Source: Sporosarcina thermotolerans (GTDB lineage: Bacteria; Bacillota; Bacilli; Bacillales_A; Planococcaceae). From it: a DNA stretch of 64,000 nt. The position numbers were made by a program, and so were the translations under genes. Numbering within the stretch: position 1 is the first letter of the stretch; the number at the start of each line of letters is the position of its first letter. The notes beneath the pieces are model-generated. The model was given only the letters and a program-made list of their open reading frames with translations, searched no databases and was not told the DNA's origin. Positions 56,289 to 64,000 of the stretch are shown here, one piece after another. The stretch lies in contig NZ_CP125968.1 in the NCBI RefSeq assembly GCF_030067815.1, positions 1,542,001-1,606,000 on the forward strand, read 5' to 3'.

Positions 56289-56933
56289 ATGAAAAAAGGG
56301 TTAACTGAACTAATTTTTATTTTAGATAGAAGCGGCTCAATGAGTGGTCTGGAGGCCGATACAATCGGTGGTTATAATGCCATGCTGCAAAAACAGAAAA
56401 AGGGACAGGGGGAAGCTGTGATTACGACTGTCCTTTTTGATGACAGCTATGAAATACTACATGATCGCGTTAACCTTCGTACGGTTGAACCGATGACGGA
56501 TGATGAGTATTTTGTAAGAGGGACGACTGCGCTTTTGGATGCAGTCGGAAAAACGATCTTACAAATAAGCAATGCACAGAAACTTGCCGCAGAAGAAGAA
56601 CGTGCGGAAAATATACTGTTCGTCATTACGACGGATGGCATGGAAAATGCCAGTCGGGAATTCAACTATGAAAAAGTACGTAACATGATTGAGCATCAAA
56701 AGAATAAATTCGGATGGGAGTTTTTATTTTTAGGTGCTAACATTGACGCGATTGCAACTGCAAATCTCTTCGGAATTGAAGAGGATAGGGCTACGAATTA
56801 TTATGCAGACAGTGATGGAACACAGTTGAACTATGATGTGATCAGTGAAACAATCAGTTCCTTACGGGAACATAGTAAAATAGAAGAAAATTGGAAAGAA
56901 CGTATTGAAGCAGATTTTTGTATGCGTGAGTGA
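56289..56933 (+). CDS. VWA domain protein (TerY-like)
   Basis: ATG 56289 after TTGGGAGGAAAACG; the upstream in-frame start at 56247 lacks a site. 214 aa. The MIDAS is DRSGSMS, the Thr is in RGTTALLDAV and the Asp in VITTDGMENASRE. A single, cytoplasmic von Willebrand A domain of the TerY kind, expected to bind Mg2+ and protein partners. Confidence 0.9.
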   Translation: MKKGLTELIFILDRSGSMSGLEADTIGGYNAMLQKQKKGQGEAVITTVLFDDSYEILHDRVNLRTVEPMTDDEYFVRGTTALLDAVGKTILQISNAQKLAAEEERAENILFVITTDGMENASREFNYEKVRNMIEHQKNKFGWEFLFLGANIDAIATANLFGIEEDRATNYYADSDGTQLNYDVISETISSLREHSKIEENWKERIEADFCMRE

Positions 56934-56991
56934 TCTAAAAATGGTAAAGGGAAGGCGTCGCGCATTATTAACTGCATCGTAAACATAAAAA

Positions 56992-57038
56992 TAGAAGGGG
57001 AACTATGTTCGGTATGAGTGCATAGTTCCTCTTTTTTG
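56992..57038 (+). terminator. Terminator after VWA gene
   Basis: AGAAGGGGAACTATG…CATAGTTCCTCTTTTTT; eight-pair core stem with T-run. Confidence 0.85.
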
Positions 57039-57068
57039 TGCAATTTAATATTATCGAGCATCAATGTA

Positions 57069-57128
57069 TTGACAGTCGATATATTATAGTATAAATTATG
57101 AGTATCGATATATCGTGAGTCGATACAT
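57069..57128 (+). promoter_or_regulatory. PadR promoter/operator region
   Basis: TTGACA near 57069, TATAAA about 15 bases later. It is overlapped by GTCGATATATTATA and followed by ATCGATATATCGTGAGTCGA: TCGAT/ATCGA motifs occur four times in 60 bp as inverted and direct repeats. PadR regulators usually bind such A/T-rich ATGT…ACAT-like dyads at their own promoters, hence likely autorepression. Confidence 0.65.
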
Positions 57129-57145
57129 CAAGGGAGGTATCTTCT

Positions 57146-57475
57146 ATAAATCCACTATCAGAATCTACGTATTTAATTTTATTAGCCCTTTATAAAGAAC
57201 CACTACATGGCTATGGTGTCATTAAAGAAATTGAAGATGCGAGTGAAGGGAACTATATTATTGCACCAGGGACTCTTTATGGAGTATTAAAAAATTTAGA
57301 GAAGCAAGGGCTGATCAAAACATTAGCAGTTGAGAAGGAACAACGTAAGAAGAAAACCTATTGTATTACGGAACAAGGAAAAGATGTACTTCATTCGGAA
57401 TACGAGAGATATATTCGAATGATTGATCTATCAAAAAAAATCATACAGAGGGGGATTGAAAATGGCGAAAAATAA
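57146..57475 (+). CDS. PadR-family regulator with ATA start
   Basis: NPLSESTYLILLALYKEPLH, GYGVIKEIEDASEG, IIAPGTLYGVLKNLEKQGLI and KKKTYCITEQGK form a complete PadR winged helix of 109-110 residues. The codon 8 bases past AGGGAGGTATCTTCT is ATA, where ATG is expected; there is no other in-frame start. Either a rare AUA initiation or a base error. It overlaps the DUF2812 gene by 14 bases. Confidence 0.85.
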   Translation: MNPLSESTYLILLALYKEPLHGYGVIKEIEDASEGNYIIAPGTLYGVLKNLEKQGLIKTLAVEKEQRKKKTYCITEQGKDVLHSEYERYIRMIDLSKKIIQRGIENGEK

Positions 57476-58035
57476 TACGGTAAAAAAAGTGACAAAACGG
57501 TTTTCTAATTTTTCTAAGGAAGAACTATGGTTGCAAAGTATGTTAAACGAAGGTTGGATACTGAAAAGTTATGATTCAGAGGATATGGATGACTGTCAAT
57601 ATGTTTTCGAACGAATACAATATGAGGAGCATAAAAATATAACTTACAAAATTGATTATCGCGAGTTGAAAAAGGGCGAGTACGAGGAGTACAAAGGCAT
57701 TTTTACAGATGCCGGTTGGACTTTGCTTTCAAAAAACAGTTGGTATTCTAAGCATATATTTTATACAACCTCTTCAAACCCGCAAAGCGATATTTTTTTC
57801 TGACCAGGACTCATATAGAGAACGTGAAAAACGGAGAATGTCGTCCTCGCTTGTTTACATAATCATAAGTAGTTTCATGTTCGCTGTGTTAATTGTTCTA
57901 TATACTATTTACGAAAGATCTGCTTTTCTTGGAGTAGGGATAATGACATTGTTTTTCGCTATAAATTGTACGATAGATTACTTCCGACATAAAAAAGTCT
58001 ATAATTCTTTATTGGTAAAAGAAGTTGAAATATAA
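57462..58035 (+). CDS. DUF2812 membrane protein, frame broken
   Basis: ATG 57462 after AGAGGGGGATTGAAA. The DUF2812 domain (FSNFSKEELWLQSMLNEGWI, IDYRELKKGEYEEYKGIFTD AGW) is followed, after a break in a T7 run at 57793, by YREREKRRMSSSLVY and two membrane helices. Removing one T (or adding two) gives about 190 aa. DUF2812 genes are standard partners of PadR regulators; their role is unknown. Confidence 0.85.
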
Positions 58036-58642
58036 GAGAGAAGGACATAACATATTAGTTATTTAAATATGTTATGTCTTTTATATATTCTCTTCATTAG
58101 TTTTTCTATCAGTTTTGTGTATTGAAAAGAAAAGCTTCCGGATTTTTGAGTACGCTACAAAAGTTGAGGCAGTAAAAGCACTTTGCAACTTCCACAATGC
58201 AGTCCTTTCCTACACACGCTAATCATGGACGGATGTACCTTCAGTCGAAAAGTCGACTGAGGGTTTTTTGATGTATTGTGATGCCGGCATTGTGAAAGAA
58301 TTATTAAGATTTAGAAGGTCTTAACAATTAGCGGTGTGACACATGATATTCTGTAATAGATTCGGATTGAAACCGTGCCCGGAGAAAGCATTTCGTCTAA
58401 AGTGAAAATCGAATTATGAATTACATTCATCTCTTATTTAATTTGGCTCTGTTAAACTATGTGCTTTAACAGAGTCTTTAATTTGATGTGTTTTTGAAGG
58501 GAAGTGCATTTATCTTGTACTGATAGATAATTTCATTCTTACGATGTACCAAATCTCAGACTTGAGCCATATAAGAAATCTTTGTTGTAGTGATAAGTTT
58601 ATATTAGTTTACGGGTAAAAACTTAAGATACAGAGGTGACAT
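58036..58642. other. Intergenic region with three terminators
   Basis: Three hairpins. AAGGACATAACATATT/AATATGTTATGTCTT (58043-58082) ends the DUF2812 unit. CCTTCAGTCG/CGACTGAGGG with T-run is at 58238-58269. GGCTCTGTTAAA/TTTAACAGAGTC is at 58445-58476. Otherwise no gene or recognisable fragment; the ABC exporter promoter must lie in its last 150 bases. Confidence 0.75.
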
Positions 58643-60951
58643 ATGTATAGCAGAATAATTCGTAATGACATTTTAAAGAGCAAAGCCATTACATTGACAA
58701 CAACGATATTTGTTGCTGTTGCGGCAATGCTTGTATCGTTGGCGGCTATTCTTATCGTTAATCTTTCAGGTGCGCTTGATACACTTATGACCCAATCGAA
58801 AACTCCGCATTTTATGCAGATGCATTTGGGTGAAATTGATACTGATCGACTTGCATCTTTTGCAGAGCAAAATAGCAACGTCGAAGAATATCAGGTAGTT
58901 GAGTTTCTAGGCATAGAAGGCGCTGAGTTTATTTTCGGCGATAATTCACTTGCGAATAGTGTTCAGGATAACGGCCTTAGCGTACAAAACGAGAAATTCG
59001 ATTATCTCCTTGATCTTAATGGCAACATCATCAATAACGTATCCGGCGGCGAACTTTATGTTCCTGTAGCGTATTTGAAGGACAACACGACAAAGATCGG
59101 TGATAAGGCAATAATAAGCGGGAAGGAATTTACTGTCGCGGGATTTCTCCGTGATTCGACTATGAATTCCTCACTCTCCGCGTCAAAGCGATTTCTTGTA
59201 AGCGACGATGATTTCATAGAAATAGCGGAATTTGGAAGTATCGAATATCTAATAGAGTTTAGATTAAAGAACTTTTCGGTGATTGGCGAATTTGAAGCAG
59301 CTTATGCTTCCGCAGGACTTGAAGCAAACGGACCAACAGTTACATATACGCTTTTTAAAATGATGAACGCCATCTCAGATGGGATGATGGTAGCAGTGAT
59401 CCTACTGATTAGCGCACTTGTCGTTACCATCGCATTTATGAGCATACGTTTTACGCTCCTTGCGAAAATTGAAGACGACTACCGTGAAATTGGTGTTATG
59501 AAAGCAATAGGGCTTCGCCTATCAGACATAAAGAAGATTTATCTTGCAAAATATGCAGTTATTGCGGCTGTGGGTAGTATTATCGGGTTTATTCTTTCAC
59601 TTATGTTCCAAAGCGTGCTTCTTGAAAATATACGCCTATATATGGGGAAAGCGAAAACTCTTCTTATGCTATGGCTTTAGGAATTATCGGTATACTACTC
59701 GTTTTCCTTTCAATTACTGGCTATGTCAATGGTGTGCTGAAACGTTTTCGGAAAATTTCTGCCGCAGAAGCTATACGCTTTGGCACTTCCCAGGACAAGA
59801 AAATAGGGGCAAAGCGTTTTACCTTAGTCAAAAACAGATTGTTTAGCACGAATGTTTTTTTAGGTATCAAAGATGTTCTCGCAAGAAAAAAACTATACGC
59901 CACAATGCTTGTGGTCCTTGTAATGTCAGCATTTATCATGCTTGTTCCGCAGAACCTGTACAACACGATTTCCTCAAAAAGCTTCATTCAATATATGGGA
60001 ATCGGAAATTACGATTTGCGTATTCAAACGAATAAACCTGAGGGAACCGATGAAATTGTGAAGACGATAGATGGCGATCGTGCTGTTTCAAAGTATGCAG
60101 TTATGACAACTAAGATTTTCAAAGTGAAAATGGGTAACGGAATAGAGGAAAATATAAAAGTTGAACTTGGTGATCATTCAGTATTTCCAATAGAGTATTC
60201 TGAGGGCAGTGCTCCTGCTTCAGAAAACGAAATCGCACTTTCTGCTATAAATGCAGATGAAATGAACAAGAAGGTCGGCGATGTCATAACGCTGTTGATT
60301 GGTGGGAAGGAGAAGGACCTCACGGTAAGCGGACTATATTCCGATGTTACGAACGGCGGAAAAACCGCAAAGGCTGTATTCTCCGACGATTCGACAAAAG
60401 TTATGTGGACCATCGTCTGTGTTGAACTTTCAGATGAATCTCTTGTTGAAAGTAAGGTATTAGAGTACGGGGACAAATTTGATTTCGCAAAGACTTCCAA
60501 CATTGATGAATTTGTATCTCAGACCTTTGGTTCGACAATAAGTTCCGTTGAAATGGCTTCCTACGCCGCAGTTGCCGTTGCGCTAGTTATTATGGTGCTG
60601 GTTACACTGTTGTTCATGAAAATGCTTGTTGCAAGAGATAGAAATTCAATTGCTGTCAAGAAAGCACTCGGTTTTACAAACTTGGATATTAAAAAGCAGT
60701 ATGTATCTCGTTCGGTTTTCGTGCTATTTATAGGGATAATCTTTGGTACACTTCTCGCAAACACTCTTGGTGAGCTGCTTGCAGGCTTGATGATCTCCTC
60801 ATTTGGAGCATCGACGTTTAACTTTACGGTCAATCCGCTTACCGCGTATGTGCTTAGTCCATTGTTGATGATCTTCGTGATTCTTATCGCAACAATGATC
60901 GGTATATCAAACGCAGGAAAAATAAAGATTTCCGAAAATATTAAAGAGTAG
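58643..60951 (+). CDS. FtsX/MacB-like ABC permease, frame broken
   Basis: ATG after AGAGGTGACAT. One A added near 59650 (MGKSENSSYAMALGIIG) gives 769 aa. It has an N-terminal helix, a large extracytoplasmic domain, three helices with the FtsX motif (DDYREIGVMKAIGLRLSDIK), a second extracytoplasmic domain and a final FtsX unit (RDRNSIAVKKALGFTNLDIK). Two FtsX domains fused in one chain suggest a whole permease. 13 bp before its ATPase. Exports or senses lipids, peptides or antibiotics; the substrate is unknown. Confidence 0.9.
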
Positions 60952-60964
60952 GAGGGGGAGGCAT

Positions 60965-61722
60965 ATGAATAAGATTATTTTCGGTGAACATATAGTAAAG
61001 TCTTTCGGTGAGGGCGATGAACAGCGTAATGTTCTCGATGGAGTATCTGTTGAAATAAACGAGGGTGAGTTCGTTTCGGTTATGGGACCTTCGGGCTCAG
61101 GGAAATCGACGTTGATGTTTGCACTAAGTGGAACGGATTGCGTTACTAGTGGAAAGGTTCTTTTTGAAGGTGAGGATTTATCAGCGGTTTCGGAGAATGA
61201 GCTGTCAGATATACGTAGAAATAAAATAGGATTTGTTTTTCAGCAACCGACTATGTTGAAAAATTTAAATATAATCGATAACATCATACTTCCGTCAATG
61301 CGTGACAACAGAAAAATGTTGTAAAAATTTCAGAGAAGGCAAGAAATCTTATGAAAAGGGTAGGGATTGCGGAGCTTGAAAATCGTGATATTACACAGGT
61401 TTCGGGAGGCCAGCTTCAACGAGCTGGGATATGCCGAGCGATTATGAACAACCCTAAAATCATTTTCGGTGACGAGCCTACTGGTGCGCTTAACTCTAAA
61501 TCTGCAGAAGAGATTATGGACATTTTTTCTGATATCACCGCAGAAGGTACTGCAGTTATGCTTGTAACTCACGACGCAAAAGTAGCTGCAAGAACCGAAC
61601 GCATTATGTTTATGCGCGACGGCAAGATCGTAAGCGAGCTAAAACTTCCGAAGTTTGATGGGAAAAATATCGAAAACCGTGTCGAAGAAGTTACAGTAAA
61701 AATGCGTGAAATTGGAATATGA
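60965..61722 (+). CDS. ABC transporter ATPase, frame broken
   Basis: ATG after GGAGGGGGAGGCAT. Walker A GPSGSGKST, Q-loop FVFQQPTML, signature VSGGQLQRA, Walker B IIFGDEPTGAL and switch His MLVTHD are all present. One A added near 61312 (DNRKNVVKISEKARNLMKRV) restores 252 aa. MacB/LolD-type ATPase, partner of the fused permease. Confidence 0.92.
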
Positions 61723-61751
61723 TTTTTAGATGTTGTGATAATTGATTAGAA

Positions 61752-61796
61752 GTACCAGGTTCTTATTGAATTTTAAATTGTTTTAGAACCTGGCAC
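61752..61796. repeat. 47-bp palindrome, copy 15
   Basis: GTACCAGGTTCTTATTG…TAGAACCTGGCAC, 30 bp behind the ABC ATPase; the only near-complete copy in the last 19 kb. Here no neighbouring gene is cut. Confidence 0.88.
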
Positions 61797-61874
61797 TATT
61801 TCCTTATTATTTATAATTCAGACACAATTTTACCTATATGGTAAAATAAGGGGTAATACTAAGGGGGATGCTTT

Positions 61875-62807
61875 ATGTCATTTATAACAATTGAGAAAGC
61901 AACCATTGCGGATGCTGAAAAACTAACAGAAATTATGAAAAAGACTTTTGATGAAGAAGCGAGAAAGTGGCTTCCAAAGAAAGATATTGTAAGTGATTAC
62001 AATATTCTCCCGCCAGGATATTCTTCTAACGAAATGACAAAGTATATGATTAGAGAATTGGAGTATTTTAAAGTCTTGCATGATAATGAAGTTATCGGCG
62101 GAATTATTATAACGATTTCCGGTAAGAGCTTTGGGAGGATAGACCGTATTTTCGTTGACCCTAACTACCAAGGTAAAGGGATTGGTTCTAAAGCGATAAA
62201 TTTTATAGAGGAAGCATTTCCTTATGTAAGGACTTGGGACCTTGAAACATCAAGTAAACAAATTAACAATCATTATTTTTATGAAAAGATGGGGTATAGA
62301 ACAACCTTTGAATCTGAAGATGAATATGGTTTTCAAAAGAAAATAGGAACCCCAACAGAAGAAAGCTTAGTTGAAAATAAAAACATTTCAAGTATCCAAT
62401 ACGTGAATTGTGAAATGGCAAATACGGATTATTATGATGTGAATTTAGAAGGAAGTTCTTTCAGTAACAGCAACTTAATGAATAGTCATATTAGCAATTG
62501 TAATCTGAGTCACTCAAAGTTCCAAAATATAAATTTAAGAAATTCACTCTATGCCGATTTAAATCTTTCAAACAGTGAAATGATATTTGTCACTTTAGGT
62601 GGGGTTCGTTTCAGTGATACAAATCTTGGAGATGAAAATATTCCAATCTCATTTGAAAGATGTGATCTTGAAGGTAGTAAATTTTGTAACAGTAATCTTA
62701 GGAACGTGGAAATACAAAAGAGTGATTTGACTGGCATGAAAATAGATAATGTTCCTGTAGAAGATCTTTTTGAAGCTTACTATCAAATGAATAAAAGTAA
62801 ACAATAA
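61875..62807 (+). CDS. GNAT acetyltransferase-pentapeptide fusion
   Basis: ATG after AAGGGGGATGCTTT. Residues 1-155 are a GNAT domain with the acetyl-CoA loop VDPNYQGKGIGSKAI and the C-terminal YFYEKMGYRTTFE. Residues 165-305 are five-residue repeats (LEGSSFSNSNLMNSHISNCN…) ending in a GMKIDNVPVEDLF tail. The repeat domain and tail match the separate protein at 41368 (ITGLKINGILIEEL). The fusion may target an acetylated partner through a DNA-mimic-like beta-helix; the substrate is unknown. Confidence 0.88.
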   Translation: MSFITIEKATIADAEKLTEIMKKTFDEEARKWLPKKDIVSDYNILPPGYSSNEMTKYMIRELEYFKVLHDNEVIGGIIITISGKSFGRIDRIFVDPNYQGKGIGSKAINFIEEAFPYVRTWDLETSSKQINNHYFYEKMGYRTTFESEDEYGFQKKIGTPTEESLVENKNISSIQYVNCEMANTDYYDVNLEGSSFSNSNLMNSHISNCNLSHSKFQNINLRNSLYADLNLSNSEMIFVTLGGVRFSDTNLGDENIPISFERCDLEGSKFCNSNLRNVEIQKSDLTGMKIDNVPVEDLFEAYYQMNKSKQ

Positions 62808-62854
62808 CCAAAAGACGAGCAAGGAATTTTGTCAGTTCGATTTCCAAAAATAGT

Positions 62855-62897
62855 CGTGGCACACGGACATTTTCAAATTGCACGGGTGCCTGGTTTA
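62855..62897. repeat. Decayed palindrome relative
   Basis: GTGGCACACGGACATTTTCA…CACGGGTGCCTGG: GGCAC/GTGCC arms like the repeat in the BREX operon (9171-9231). Located between the convergent GNAT fusion and the HTH gene. Confidence 0.4.
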
Positions 62898-62911
62898 TTC
62901 ATAGCTTCCTT

Positions 62912-63702
62912 TCAAAGTCGAAACCCTTCAATAGGCACATCAAACAGCATGAACATATCCTTGAAATACGTCTCTTCAACCAACTTATCAAGCACACCTT
63001 TAAAATACCGGGCAAGTTGCGGATTACTTTCTTCTTCGTTGCCATGACTGTAATCATCAAAGCACGGTAGGCGAGGTCTTCAAATACATGGCGATCGTCT
63101 TTATAAATCTCAAACTTTAACATTCTTTCAGAAATGGCTTTGTGGATTCCGAATAGTTCACGGGCTTTTTTTGCGTCTCCAATTGTGCCGGAAAGAAGGT
63201 TTTTCATCCGACTGAACAGACTTGTGGAGTACTTTGACGATTCTTGTAGAGACGTGTAGTTAAGATCTTTAGATTTTATAGATTTAGAGGAAAGAGCTTC
63301 ATCCCTGAGAATTTGCTCGTCGTCCTTGTTGTCATGGGCTTTGTCGGTATCTTCCGGATTGGTCAATTTCGCCTGGTCATCGAAAGGTAAAATGATGTAG
63401 ATGTTGGCGCCGAGACCGCTCATAACTGGGCGTATGTAGTGGACTTTCTCGATAATTCCAAGGCTAATCAGCTTGCGGATTGCGCGTCTAACTGTCACGT
63501 TCGATTTCCCGATGATGCTTTCAATTGTTGCATGTTTCAAATGTACTGCCCCGTATTTTACTGAATAGCGGCGAATCGTGTCTAAAACTTGGCGATCCGA
63601 TTTCGTCATTTCATCCCAATGGCGCATAACATGCTGCTCGGCAGCAGCGTCCATTTCTTCAATCGTTGCGAACCGTGCGTATTCTTTCAAGTAGTGTATC
63701 AT
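62912..63702 (-). CDS. HTH protein, replication-initiator-like, frame broken
   Basis: ATG 63702 after AGGGGGAGATCATA. A winged helix (SDRQVLDTIRRYSVKYGAVH, SIIGKSNVTVRRAIRKLISL) lies at residues 35-90, then a charged linker and a helical C-terminal part. Adding one A near 63022 continues it as KKKSNPQLARYFKGVLDKLV…, ending VPIEGFRL, 263 aa. Similar HTH proteins occur on plasmids and in Bacillales chromosomes; function unproven. It shares its promoter block with the two DUF1659 operons. Confidence 0.75.
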
Positions 63703-63719
63703 TATGATCTCCCCCTACA

Positions 63720-63752
63720 CTCTCTATATAGATGTGAAAAGGCGAAAAGGAT
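63720..63752 (-). promoter_or_regulatory. Conserved promoter block, copy C
   Basis: Minus strand TTATCCTTTTCGCCTTTTCA then CATCTATATAGAGAG, about 18 bp from the HTH start codon. It aligns with copies A and B although the genes behind it are unrelated. Confidence 0.55.
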
Positions 63753-64000
63753 AATAGGAATGGGGAATAATCTAAAATGATTCTAAATACCTATAACTGG
63801 AACTGAATAGGATGCTTTATTAGCATACATCAAGTTTTGGCGTTCGGAGATACTGCAAATAAACTTGTTTTAAAATCCCAACTGTTTTTCCTGCTCAATG
63901 AGCGTCGCTTAACTGCACTTACACTTGCAATCGAATCCTTGGAAGACCGTCTTACAAGAGACGGTTCCTAACTCCACAAAAAAACGCCAGAAAAGATGGC
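63753..64000. other. Right edge, no clear gene
   Basis: A plus-strand open stretch (about 63810-63971) reads VLAFGDTANKLVLKSQLFFL then LNERRLTALTLAIESLEDRL and stops, without a start codon. It could be a fragment of a gene or chance. The last 30 bases (CACAAAAAAACGCCAG…) look like the start of a terminator cut by the window end. Confidence 0.3.

Overview
The window looks like a chromosomal segment of a low-GC, endospore-forming Firmicute of the order Bacillales, most plausibly Planococcaceae (Sporosarcina/Lysinibacillus-like). The pointers are strong AGGAGG-type ribosome binding sites, YvrJ/DUF2922/DUF1659 operons, a collagen-like exosporium-type protein, a purine riboswitch in front of an NCS2 permease, PadR/DUF2812 and Bce/MacB-like ABC genes, and holin-like type I toxins. 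The taxonomy is inference. I see no tRNA, rRNA or CRISPR array.

Layout. (1) 0-4.3 kb: small hypotheticals, DUF2277, a HEPN-like protein, a membrane protein and a dead HAD phosphatase. (2) 4.39-18.49 kb: a complete type 1 BREX locus in canonical order (brxA-brxB-brxC-pglX-pglZ-brxL), with an extra unrecognised membrane-anchored gene between pglX and pglZ. (3) 18.5-22.3 kb, converging on brxL: a roughly 1240-residue reverse transcriptase-nitrilase protein of the DRT type 1 (UG1) kind, so BREX and a defence RT form one defence island. (4) 22.4-32.5 kb: an accessory 'gene graveyard' with truncated dinD, helicase, PD-(D/E)XK, NERD, DUF4357 and threonine aldolase pieces. A dispersed 47-bp palindrome lies at many of the cut edges. 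The segment also holds two amphipathic type I toxin loci, an Ltp lipoprotein, DUF3800 and HNH genes. (5) 32.9-34 kb: an IS1595-type element. (6) 34.1-39.3 kb: riboswitch-controlled purine permease, RNase H-like protein, collagen-like protein and the first YvrJ/DUF2922/DUF1659 operon. (7) 39.5-41.3 kb: an IS200/IS605 element with tnpA, tnpB and a likely omega RNA. (8) 41.3-52 kb: pentapeptide protein, holin-like type I toxin, pcm, aldo/keto reductase, nhaC, a two-component system with three lipoproteins, and the second YvrJ operon. (9) 52.2-64 kb: a MerR-controlled operon, DUF1456, universal stress protein, VWA protein, PadR/DUF2812, an ABC exporter, a GNAT-pentapeptide fusion and a HTH protein.

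Quality caveat. About twenty frame breaks occur in otherwise conserved genes, including brxB, pglX, brxL, the RT (two), nhaC (two), a histidine kinase, an ABC exporter (two) and both transposases. Eighteen are repaired by adding one base, mostly in a short homopolymer; the other two need -1 or +2. This directional bias is what an uncorrected long-read assembly would give, so these genes are annotated as single genes with probable sequencing indels. The repeat-edge truncations are a different class and look biologically real.

How parts fit together. BREX (methylation by PglX, with BrxC, PglZ and BrxL) and the RT-nitrilase would provide phage defence. The accessory region is rich in restriction-type fragments and type I toxin loci. 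The remainder is ordinary physiology: purine uptake, threonine/serine uptake and breakdown, Na+/H+ exchange, envelope sensing and stress proteins.
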